Positions 57,364-64,000 of a stretch of 64,000 bases of DNA are shown here, one piece after another. The notes below the pieces were generated by a model. It ran no database searches, had not been told where the DNA came from, and saw only the letters and a program-made list of their open reading frames with translations. Position 1 is the stretch's first letter, and each line of letters starts with the position of its first letter. This DNA is from Bradyrhizobium sp. 132 (GTDB lineage: Bacteria > Pseudomonadota > Alphaproteobacteria > Rhizobiales > Xanthobacteraceae), in NCBI RefSeq assembly GCF_023074185.1, contig NZ_JADPKY010000132.1, positions 310,001 through 374,000 on the forward strand, given 5' to 3'. The translations under genes and the position numbers were made by a program.

Positions 57364-58119
57364 ATGCTCGAGATCCGCAATCTCGCAAAGTCCTTTGGCG
57401 GCGTGAAGGCGACCAACGACGTCTCGCTCGACTTTCCCGACGGCTCGCTCACAGCCGTGATCGGGCCGAACGGTGCGGGCAAGAGCACCTTCTTCAATTT
57501 GATCACCGGCGCGCTGAGGCCGGATTCCGGCCAGGTGCTCCTCGACGGCGTCGATCTCGCCGGCCGCTCGCCGCCGGCGATCGTCCGCCACGGCATCGGC
57601 CGCGCGTTTCAGGTCGCAAACATCTTCAAATCGCTGACCGTGCAGGAAACCATGCTCGCCGCCGTCAGCGCCGACCAGCGATCGTCAGCGGTGCTGCACA
57701 AGCGTTTTCCGTTGCCCGAGACCCGCGACCGTGCCGAGCATGTGATGGAGCTGCTGGGCCTCGCCGGCAAACGCAATCGCACGGCGGCGACGCTGTCGCA
57801 TGGCGACCAGAAGCTGCTCGACATCGCACTCGCCCTGGTGCTCGAGCCGAAGGTGCTGCTGCTCGATGAGCCGACCGCCGGCATGGGCCCGGAGGAGCGC
57901 TGGCGCATGATCGACAAGGTGCGCGAGCTCTGGGAAACGCAAAAGATCACCGTCGTCTTCATCGAGCACGACATGGACATCGTATTCAAGATTGCACCGA
58001 AAATCGTAGTGCTCTGCTACGGCCGCATCCTCGCGACCGGCACGCCCGACGAGATTCGCAACAACAGCGCGGTGATCGAGGCCTATCTCGGCACCGAGCA
58101 TGCGGGGGCCGCCGCATGA
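57364..58119 (+). CDS. ABC transporter ATPase (LivG-like)
   Basis: 251-residue ATP-binding subunit. Walker A GPNGAGKSTFF (38-48), Q-loop region GRAFQVANIFKSLTVQE, signature LSHGDQKLLDIAL (the LSGGQ serine-glycine replaced by SHGDQ, usual for LivG), Walker B KVLLLDEPTAGMGPEE, H-loop IEHDMDIVF. The ATG at 57364 is 2 bp after the permease stop. Pairs with the following ATPase. Confidence 0.93.
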   Translation: MLEIRNLAKSFGGVKATNDVSLDFPDGSLTAVIGPNGAGKSTFFNLITGALRPDSGQVLLDGVDLAGRSPPAIVRHGIGRAFQVANIFKSLTVQETMLAAVSADQRSSAVLHKRFPLPETRDRAEHVMELLGLAGKRNRTAATLSHGDQKLLDIALALVLEPKVLLLDEPTAGMGPEERWRMIDKVRELWETQKITVVFIEHDMDIVFKIAPKIVVLCYGRILATGTPDEIRNNSAVIEAYLGTEHAGAAA

Positions 58120-58829
58120 GTGCTGCCGTCATCGAAGTCGCCGATCTCGACGTCTACTACGGCACCAGCCAGATCCTGTTCGGCGTCGGACTGTCGGTGC
58201 GGCAGGGCGAGACCATGGCGCTGCTCGGGCGCAACGGCGCGGGCAAATCCACGACCATGAAGGCGATCATGGGTTTGGCGCCGCCGCGACGGGGCCAAAT
58301 CAGCCTGCGCGGAGCGGTGATCTCCGGCCGCAAGCCGCACCATATCGCGCGCGCCGGCCTCGGTTTCGTGCCGGAGGACCGCCAGATTTTCCCGGAGCAC
58401 ACGGTCGAGGACAATCTCGTCATCGGCAGGAAGCGCGGGCCTGAGGGCCAGGACGAATGGCCGATCAAGCGCATCTACGACGTCTTCCCGCTGCTGGAGC
58501 CGTTGCGCCACCGTATCGCCGGACGCCTGTCAGGCGGCGAGCAGCAGATGCTCGCCATCGCGCGCACGCTGATGGGGAATCCGGCGCTGTTGCTGCTCGA
58601 CGAGCCGAGCGAGGGTCTCGCGCCGATCATCGTGCAGCGGATCGGCGAGTTGTTGCGGCAACTCCGTAAGATCGGTTCGACCGTGCTGATCGCCGAGCAG
58701 AACATGCATTTCTGCCTGGGGCTGGCGAGCCATGCCACCGTCATCGACAAGGGCCAGATCGTCTATGCCGCCGGGATCGACGAACTGAAGGCCAACGAGT
58801 CGATCCGCCGCCGCTATCTGGCGTTGTAG
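58116..58829 (+). CDS. ABC transporter ATPase (LivF-like)
   Basis: 237 residues. Walker A GRNGAGKSTTMKAI, signature RLSGGEQQMLAIARTL, Walker B LLLLDEPSEGLAPII, H-loop EQNMHFCL (His replaced within NMH). Its ATG overlaps the LivG-like stop by 4 bp. It completes the HAAT-type importer of the TetR-controlled block. Confidence 0.93.
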   Translation: MSAAVIEVADLDVYYGTSQILFGVGLSVRQGETMALLGRNGAGKSTTMKAIMGLAPPRRGQISLRGAVISGRKPHHIARAGLGFVPEDRQIFPEHTVEDNLVIGRKRGPEGQDEWPIKRIYDVFPLLEPLRHRIAGRLSGGEQQMLAIARTLMGNPALLLLDEPSEGLAPIIVQRIGELLRQLRKIGSTVLIAEQNMHFCLGLASHATVIDKGQIVYAAGIDELKANESIRRRYLAL

Positions 58830-58992
58830 CCGGGGCGCCGGTGCCTAAATAGGCCGGAAGAAGAAAACTAGTGCCCCGGATCGCTCCGGCGGAAGGAGTT
58901 TCCCCTCCGAGGCACTAAAAAGCCAATCGCTTCCATTGCTGTTTCGGACCGAAACGACGACATTTCCTTCAGAAATTGATGGATTGACGGCT

Positions 58993-59211
58993 ATGGAACG
59001 CACTGGATTTGAGCCTTTCGGCGAGCAGTTGGTGTCCGCAACGGACACCCAGCCGCGCTCGCGCGGGTCAAAGCTGCTGCTGCGGGTTGGCACCGGCCTG
59101 TTCTGGTCGCTGGTCGCCGGCATCGTGCTCGCGCGTGCGGCCTTCTTCGAGCCCGGCGTCTATGACGGCTTCAGCCACGTTGCCTCGCTGGCCAAGAACC
59201 TGTTCTTCTAA
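58993..59211 (+). CDS. Small single-pass membrane protein of unknown function
   Basis: 72 residues from ATG 58993 (MERTGFEPFGEQ). One hydrophobic segment, LLLRVGTGLFWSLVAGIVLARAAFF (about 29-53), and a C-terminal FSHVASLAKNLFF. An upstream in-frame start at 58936 would add 19 residues. I recognise no family; composition and the defined membrane segment support it being real. Confidence 0.6.
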   Translation: MERTGFEPFGEQLVSATDTQPRSRGSKLLLRVGTGLFWSLVAGIVLARAAFFEPGVYDGFSHVASLAKNLFF

Positions 59212-59341
59212 GGCTGGCCTGATCTTCTGAGCCGTCCATTCCAGGCTGAGGACAGAACTTTCCCTCTGCCCTGATATGTCGAAAACTTATTCCCCAACGA
59301 AGCGGCGCTGCGTATAAATCCTTCTCCTCAGGGAGAGATTT

Positions 59342-60400
59342 GTGTCGCAGAATCAAGCATCCAGCCCAGCCGACGCCAAGCCGTCTACGGCCATTGGCCG
59401 TATCGTCGCGCTGCTTCCGGGTATCCTTCTCTGCATCGTCGTGGCCGGTGTCTCGGCGCTGCTGGAGCGAGCCGAGCTGGGTGTGTTCGAGCATCCCTAT
59501 GTCGAGGCGCTGGTGATGGCGATTCTGCTTGGGATGGCGCTGCGCAGTTTCTGGAAGCCCGCGCCGCGCTGGCAGGCGGGCATCGCATTCAGCGCCAAGC
59601 AGTTGCTCGAAGTCGCAGTGATGCTGCTGGGGGCCTCGATCAGCTTTGCAGCCATCGCAGCGTCCGGCGTCGCGCTGTTGGCATCGATCGCAGCGGTCGT
59701 GGTGGTCGCGCTCTCCGTCTCCTTCGGCATCAGCCGCCTGCTCGGTCTCTCGACGCGGCTCTCGATCCTGATCGCCTGCGGTAACTCCATCTGCGGCAAT
59801 TCGGCGATTGCAGCGGTGGCGCCGATCATCGGCGCCAACAATGACGAGATCGCATCCTCGATCTCCTTCACCGCGATCCTCGGCGTGATGATGGTGCTCG
59901 GCCTGCCGCTGCTGATTCCGCTGCTGCAGCTGTCGGCCACGCAATACGGCATCCTCGCAGGCCTGACCGTTTATGCGGTGCCGCAGGTGCTGGCCGCGAC
60001 GGTGCCGGCGGGGCTTGTCTCGACGCAGATCGGCACGCTCGTGAAACTGATGCGCGTGCTGATGCTCGGACCGGTCGTCGTCGGCCTCTCGCTGACGGCC
60101 TCGCGCTGGCAGAGCGACGCCAAGAAGACCAATGTCGGCTTCTTCCGCCTGGTCCCGTGGTTCATCCTCGGCTTCCTTGCGCTGGCGACATTGCGCTCGC
60201 TGGAGATTGTGCCGGGCACGGTGGTCGGTCCGGTGACAAAGATCACCAGCTTTCTCACGGTGGTGTCGATGGCGGCCCTCGGTCTCGGCGTCGATGTGCG
60301 CGTACTGGCGAACGTCGGCGGGCGGGTGACGGCGGCCGTGACGTTGTCACTGATGCTGCTGCTCGGCATCAGCATCGCGCTTGTGCACTGGTTCAAGTGA
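59342..60400 (+). CDS. YeiH/UPF0324-family putative sulfate exporter
   Basis: 352-residue membrane protein with about ten helices starting at GTG 59342 after GGGAGAG. Family signatures: AKQLLEVAVMLLGASISF, IACGNSICGNSAIAAVAPIIGA and SIVSMAALGLGVDVR-like VVSMAALGLGVDVRVLANVG. YeiH proteins are annotated as sulfate or sulfite exporters without firm proof. Such an exporter fits next to a possible sulfonate importer, because sulfonate breakdown releases sulfite. Confidence 0.9.
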   Translation: MSQNQASSPADAKPSTAIGRIVALLPGILLCIVVAGVSALLERAELGVFEHPYVEALVMAILLGMALRSFWKPAPRWQAGIAFSAKQLLEVAVMLLGASISFAAIAASGVALLASIAAVVVVALSVSFGISRLLGLSTRLSILIACGNSICGNSAIAAVAPIIGANNDEIASSISFTAILGVMMVLGLPLLIPLLQLSATQYGILAGLTVYAVPQVLAATVPAGLVSTQIGTLVKLMRVLMLGPVVVGLSLTASRWQSDAKKTNVGFFRLVPWFILGFLALATLRSLEIVPGTVVGPVTKITSFLTVVSMAALGLGVDVRVLANVGGRVTAAVTLSLMLLLGISIALVHWFK

Positions 60401-60428
60401 GATTGAGCCGCGATCGCGAATTCCTCTT

Positions 60429-60576
60429 CCTTCTCTCCTTGCGGGAGAAGGTGCCTTGCCGAAGGCAAGGCCGATGAGGGGTCTGTATCTGCAAACGCCT
60501 CTCTCTCGTTTCGAACGCACCGATAGAACCCCTCATCCGGCGCTTCGCGCCACCTTCTCTTGCAAGGGGAGAAGGG
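60429..60576. repeat. RIME-like dispersed repeat
   Basis: Left and right ends are inverted: GCGGGAGAAGGTG...GATGAGGGG on the left and CCCCTCATC...CACCTTCTCTTGC on the right, the pattern of the rhizobial RIME/palindromic repeat. It separates the exporter from the convergent ABC ATPase gene. Confidence 0.75.
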
Positions 60577-60601
60577 AAGGCTGCTCGCGAGTGTCGAAGA
60601 G

Positions 60602-61474
60602 CTAAATCACATCCGCGAGCGAATGCCCGTGCAGCTCGATGTTGAGCCCCTGCATGCCCATGTCGTTGAGCTCGCCGCCCATTGCCTTGATGCTTTCCTC
60701 GCGGATCAGCGACATCAGCCCGCGGCGTAGCGCCAGGAATTCCGACGACATCATCATCGACTGCTGCCGCGGCCGCTCCAGCGGGATCGGAATCTCCGCC
60801 TTGATCGAGCCGGGGCGCGCGGTCATGCAATAGACGCGGTCGGACAGAAAGATCGCCTCGTCGATGTCGTGGGTGACGAACAGCACTGAGATCTTCAGCC
60901 GCTGCCACATGTTGGTAAGGATTTGCTGCATGATGACGCGCGTCTGCGCGTCGAGCGCGCCGAAGGGCTCGTCCAGCAGCAGCACCTTTGGTCCCGTCGC
61001 GAGCGCGCGGACAATGCCGACACGCTGCTTCATTCCGCCGGAAAGCTTTTCCGGATAATGCTTCTCGAAGGCTTCGAGGCCCGCAAGCCCGAGCAACGTC
61101 CGCGCGGCGCGCTCGCGCTGCGAACGCGGCATGCCGCGCATCTTCAGGCCGAACTCGACATTCTCCCGCACGGTTTTCCAGGGAAACAGCGAATATTGCT
61201 GGAACACCATGCCGCGCTCGGCGCTGGGGCCGTTCACCTTCTCGCCGTCGACGGTGACGATGCCCGTGGTCGGCTTGAGGAAGCCCGCGACCGCGTTGAG
61301 CAGCGTCGACTTTCCACAACCGGAGGGCCCGACGATCGAGACGAACTCGCCAGGCTTCACATGGATCTGCGTGTCGGTGACGGCTTCGACCGGCCCCTCG
61401 ATGCTATCGTAGCTGAGGGAGAAGTTCCTGACCTCGATATGGCCTTGCGGCGCTTTGACGACGATCTCGCTCAT
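60602..61474 (-). CDS. Nitrate/sulfonate/taurine-type ABC transporter ATPase
   Basis: 290 residues from ATG 61472-61474. Walker A GPSGCGKSTLLNAV, Q-loop MVFQQYSLFPWKTVRENV, signature LSGGMKQRVGIVRAL, Walker B LLLDEPFGALDAQT, H-loop VTHDIDEAIFLSDRV: the full set of the SsuB/TauB/NrtD group. A C-terminal stretch of about 60 residues continues beyond the nucleotide-binding domain. It overlaps the permease stop by 4 bp. Confidence 0.92.
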   Translation of the reverse strand: MSEIVVKAPQGHIEVRNFSLSYDSIEGPVEAVTDTQIHVKPGEFVSIVGPSGCGKSTLLNAVAGFLKPTTGIVTVDGEKVNGPSAERGMVFQQYSLFPWKTVRENVEFGLKMRGMPRSQRERAARTLLGLAGLEAFEKHYPEKLSGGMKQRVGIVRALATGPKVLLLDEPFGALDAQTRVIMQQILTNMWQRLKISVLFVTHDIDEAIFLSDRVYCMTARPGSIKAEIPIPLERPRQQSMMMSSEFLALRRGLMSLIREESIKAMGGELNDMGMQGLNIELHGHSLADVI

Positions 61475-62379
61475 CTTGATCTCCACGGCATTACCAATTG
61501 TCCGGCCCCCCGGATCAACATGCTCGATCCGAGGCCGAGCACGCCGATCGCGATCATGCCGAGTGCGATGTCGGCATACTGGACCAGCGAATAGGCCTCC
61601 CAAGTGAAGTAACCGATGCCGTATTGCCCCGAGATCATCTCGGCGGCGATCAGCGACACCCATGCCACGCCCATGCCCACGGTGAGGCCGGTGAAGATGT
61701 GCGGGAGCGAGGCCGGAAAATACACATCGCGGAAGATCCAGCGCTCCCGCGCGCCGAGACATTGCGCGGCGCGCACCAGCACGGGATCGACCAGCGACAT
61801 GCCGTGCAGCGTGTTGACCAGGATCGGGAAGAACGATCCGAGGAAGGTGATGTAGACGATGCTTTGCTCGTTGGTCGGCCACAGCATGATCGCCATCGGC
61901 ACCCAGGCGATCGCCGGGATCGGCCGCAGCACCTCCGCCACGGGGAAGATGATCTCATGGACAAGCTTGAAGCGGCCCATGACCAGACCGAGCGGCACGG
62001 CGACGATCGCTGCGAGCGAAAAGCCGAAGAAGATGCGTCGGCAGCTCAAGAGCACGTGCAGCAGGAATTTCGGATCGTGGATCGCCTTGGCAAAGCTGGC
62101 ATAGACCGCGAGCGGCGAGGGCACGTTGGTGAAGCGCACAAAGAACACGACGTGATAGGTCGTGAGCAGGTGCCAGACCAGCAGGAAAGCCAGCAGCGAG
62201 ATGATGCCGATCGCGGTTGCACGCAGCCCGTCCCGGTTGAGCCGGTACCAGCGCAGCGCCAGCGTGCCGAAGGAGGGCGGTGCCGCGGGTGGAGTGGTGG
62301 CGGGCACGGAGGTCGTTTCCGCGGTTGCACTTGCCGGCATGCTGTGTTCGGAATGTCTGAGGAGGGCGGGACTGCTCAC
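61471..62379 (-). CDS. ABC transporter permease (nitrate/sulfonate/taurine type)
   Basis: 302-residue permease with about six to seven helices; the EAA loop is AAQCLGARERWIFRDVYFPASLPHIF. GTG at 62377-62379 is chosen: GGAGG lies six bases before it and it overlaps the binding-protein stop by 4 bp; a later ATG at 62340 has no ribosome site. It forms the inner-membrane pore with the preceding ATPase. Confidence 0.9.
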   Translation of the reverse strand: MSSPALLRHSEHSMPASATAETTSVPATTPPAAPPSFGTLALRWYRLNRDGLRATAIGIISLLAFLLVWHLLTTYHVVFFVRFTNVPSPLAVYASFAKAIHDPKFLLHVLLSCRRIFFGFSLAAIVAVPLGLVMGRFKLVHEIIFPVAEVLRPIPAIAWVPMAIMLWPTNEQSIVYITFLGSFFPILVNTLHGMSLVDPVLVRAAQCLGARERWIFRDVYFPASLPHIFTGLTVGMGVAWVSLIAAEMISGQYGIGYFTWEAYSLVQYADIALGMIAIGVLGLGSSMLIRGAGQLVMPWRSR

Positions 62380-63809
62380 GTCTTGCCTCCGCCGACCGCC
62401 ACCTTCACGGCATCGTCGAAGCCGAGCACCTTGCCGCTGATTTTCGCAGCGTAGGCTTCGGCGTCCTTCTTCAGCAGGAATGGCGCAACCTCGCCATTGC
62501 CGACTGCGAAGAAGGCCTGGTCGGCGAACAGCTTGATGCCGCGGGTGGTATCGAAGAGGTAGGCGACGTTGACTTTCTTGCCCTTGGCCTTGAAGTCGGC
62601 ATAGGCGCCGAGCGTGCAGGCGGCCGACGCGAAGGGCAGAATGCCTGAATCGTCGACCCATATCTCGCCGGCCTTGCGCGGATCGGCGATCGATTTCTTG
62701 CAGAAAGCGTCGTCGCCGGAGATCTCGTAATTTTTGGTGCTGGCGAGCTGCGCGTCATAGTCGAGCTTCATCTCGGCATAGGCCCTGCGGATGTAGCTGT
62801 CGTCGACCCATTTTTTGGGATCGAACTCCTTCATGCGACCGAGGTTCTGCAGCACCTTGACGTCGGCGGTGGCGGCATCGATCAGCGCCGGCTTGACGGT
62901 GGGATCGGTGGTCATGTTGCCGCCGGGCCCCAGGAAGATGTAGACGACTTCCTTGTTGATGCCGGTCCATTCCTGGATTTTTTCGGCAGCAAGCTTGGGA
63001 TCGTCGCGCAGCCACTGGTTGGCGGCGATCAGAGCCTTGAAATATGCGACGACGACCTCTGGATATTTCTCCGCGAAGTCGGTGCGGACCACAATGCCGT
63101 GGAAGGTCGGCAGATTGGTCTCGACGCCGTCAAAGATCTTTCGCGCAAAGCCGCGGAACGGCAGCAGCTCGGCGAAGGGGACGAAGTCGGCATGCGCGTC
63201 GATCTTCTTCTCCTGGAGATTGGTCGAGCCGACCTCCGGGCTCTGGCTGACGAGCTGGAAGAAATCGGAGGTGTAGCCGCGGTCCTGCATCGCCTTCAGC
63301 ACCATGCCGTGCGCGGCGGAGCCGAACGGCACGCTGACGAGCTTGCCCTTGAGATCGGCGAGATCGTAGTAGGGCGAATCCTTGTGAACGACGATGCCGT
63401 TGCCTGAGCCGGACAGGCTGTAGGCGGCGATGCCGATCAGCCGGCTCTTGCTCTCCGGATTGCTGTCGAAGGTGAAGCCGTTCACGATCAGCGGATAGTC
63501 GCCCATCATGCCGATCTGGAGCTTGTTCGCCATCATCGCGTTGGTGACGGGTGGGCCGGAGGTGAAGTTCTGCCACTCCAGCTCGAACTTGATGTTGGCG
63601 TATTTGCCGTCCTTCGGGAGATATTTTTCGAGGAGATGGAGCTGGCGGATGACGACGCCGGCGGTCACCGTGTTGGTGGTGGTATCCTGCGTTCCGATGC
63701 CAAGCGTGACGGTTTCGGCCGAGGCCGGCTGCGCGAGGAGAAGCGCCAGCGACGTCACCGACATCGTGATCGAGTGCGTGGAAAGACGGCGGACCATTCT
63801 CATCCTCAT
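62376..63809 (-). CDS. ABC substrate-binding protein with a NosL-like C-terminal extension
   Basis: 477 residues. Signal peptide to about residue 31 (SLALLLAQPASA|ETV). Residues about 35-350 form the NMT1/SsuA-like binding fold (VIRQLHLLEKYLPKD, GIGINKE-like EWTGINKEVVYIFL). From about 365 it extends with CKKSIADPRKAGEIWVDDSG, a Cys in AACTLGAYADFKAKGKK, and FAVGNGEVAPFLLKKDAEAY followed by KVLGFDDAVK, which resembles NosL, a copper-handling lipoprotein fold. The fused domain is unusual for an importer binding protein. Start at ATG 63809 or 63803. Confidence 0.85.
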   Translation of the reverse strand: MRMRMVRRLSTHSITMSVTSLALLLAQPASAETVTLGIGTQDTTTNTVTAGVVIRQLHLLEKYLPKDGKYANIKFELEWQNFTSGPPVTNAMMANKLQIGMMGDYPLIVNGFTFDSNPESKSRLIGIAAYSLSGSGNGIVVHKDSPYYDLADLKGKLVSVPFGSAAHGMVLKAMQDRGYTSDFFQLVSQSPEVGSTNLQEKKIDAHADFVPFAELLPFRGFARKIFDGVETNLPTFHGIVVRTDFAEKYPEVVVAYFKALIAANQWLRDDPKLAAEKIQEWTGINKEVVYIFLGPGGNMTTDPTVKPALIDAATADVKVLQNLGRMKEFDPKKWVDDSYIRRAYAEMKLDYDAQLASTKNYEISGDDAFCKKSIADPRKAGEIWVDDSGILPFASAACTLGAYADFKAKGKKVNVAYLFDTTRGIKLFADQAFFAVGNGEVAPFLLKKDAEAYAAKISGKVLGFDDAVKVAVGGGKT

Positions 63810-64000
63810 TCGGTTGGATGTGCTGTGGTTGCCATGATTGGGTGAGGGCGCCGACAGGGCAAATCCGGAATGTCCGCCGCAGTCGATTAGTTGCCGGGAA
63901 AAGCGGATTGCATACTCCTTGAGCAGTCCTGCACTATAAAGCCGCTTGCCTGGGCATCGGCCCTAGTCAGATCCTTGCCCCCGCATCTCTTCCAGCACGT
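63810..64000. other. Intergenic end of the window, possible 3' end of a minus-strand gene
   Basis: No gene seen in 63810-63962. On the minus strand the last codons could be VLEEMRGQGSD then TAG at 63963-63965, i.e. the 3' end of a gene lying right of the window. With only 12 codons visible this is weak. The rest looks like the leader of the binding-protein gene. Confidence 0.3.

Noticed and set aside
1..64000. CRISPR array, tRNA, rRNA, prophage or insertion sequence
   Set aside because: No direct-repeat-spacer pattern, tRNA-like fold, rRNA core or transposase/integrase sequence was recognised by eye; a covariance or HMM scan would settle it.

Overview
The window is GC-rich alphaproteobacterial chromosome, most like Bradyrhizobium or a close relative. 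The grounds are the protein families present, the frequent 4-bp ATGA gene overlaps, Bradyrhizobium-type intergenic palindromic repeats (for example 11334-11428, 13611-13746, 13863-13963, 18004-18128, 60429-60576) and the one-carbon/oxalate gene content. No rRNA, tRNA, CRISPR array, phage or transposase gene was found. Both window edges cut genes: the 3' end of glnE on the left and possibly a few codons of a minus-strand gene on the right.

Layout. 1-275: end of glnE. 232-6200 (minus): NAD+-dependent molybdenum formate dehydrogenase operon fdsG-fdsB-fdsA-fdhD-fdsD, divergent from a LysR regulator (6423-7316). 7320-13434: orphan sensor histidine kinase, cation-efflux protein, quinone-oxidoreductase-like protein and nitronate-monooxygenase-like protein. 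13435-14452: about 1 kb of repeats without a gene. 14453-17941: small exported proteins, a FAH-family hydrolase and a PanE-like reductase. 18176-22024: four consecutive minus-strand genes (CBS-domain protein, two OxlT-type antiporters, a 45-residue protein), each with its own palindromic operator. 22324-25765: Hsp70-like protein, AHSA1 protein, cold-shock protein and three small unknowns. 26117-32424: oxalate core, with gntR-oxc-frc on the minus strand and a divergent ADP-forming acyl-CoA ligase. 32482-39769: IclR regulator, NYN-LOTUS protein, adenine deaminase and the glyoxylate operon gcl-hyi-glxR. 39868-43589: small exported protein, VanZ-like protein, split ThDP decarboxylase and a 2-hydroxyacid dehydrogenase. 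43627-47340: PaoABC-like molybdenum aldehyde oxidoreductase. 47479-49207: Lrp regulator and alanine dehydrogenase. 49217-58829: a TetR-centred catabolic block (acyl-CoA ligase, TetR, Baeyer-Villiger-type monooxygenase, DsbA-like isomerase) divergent from a five-gene branched-chain-type ABC importer. 58993-63809: small membrane protein, YeiH-type exporter and a sulfonate/nitrate-type ABC importer.

How the genes fit together. Oxalate enters through the OxlT-type antiporters. Frc and Oxc convert it through oxalyl-CoA to formyl-CoA and formate. The Fds dehydrogenase oxidises formate to CO2 with NADH formation. Carbon can be kept if oxalyl-CoA is reduced to glyoxylate, which Gcl, Hyi and GlxR take to glycerate; the PanE-like protein is a speculative candidate for that reduction. 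A 17-bp palindrome, TGGYAT-N5-ATGCCA, occurs at six places: before the CBS gene, both antiporters and the 45-residue gene, and twice in the gntR/acyl-CoA-ligase divergent region. This defines a probable GntR oxalate regulon that includes genes not usually linked to oxalate. It is the most interesting system in the window.
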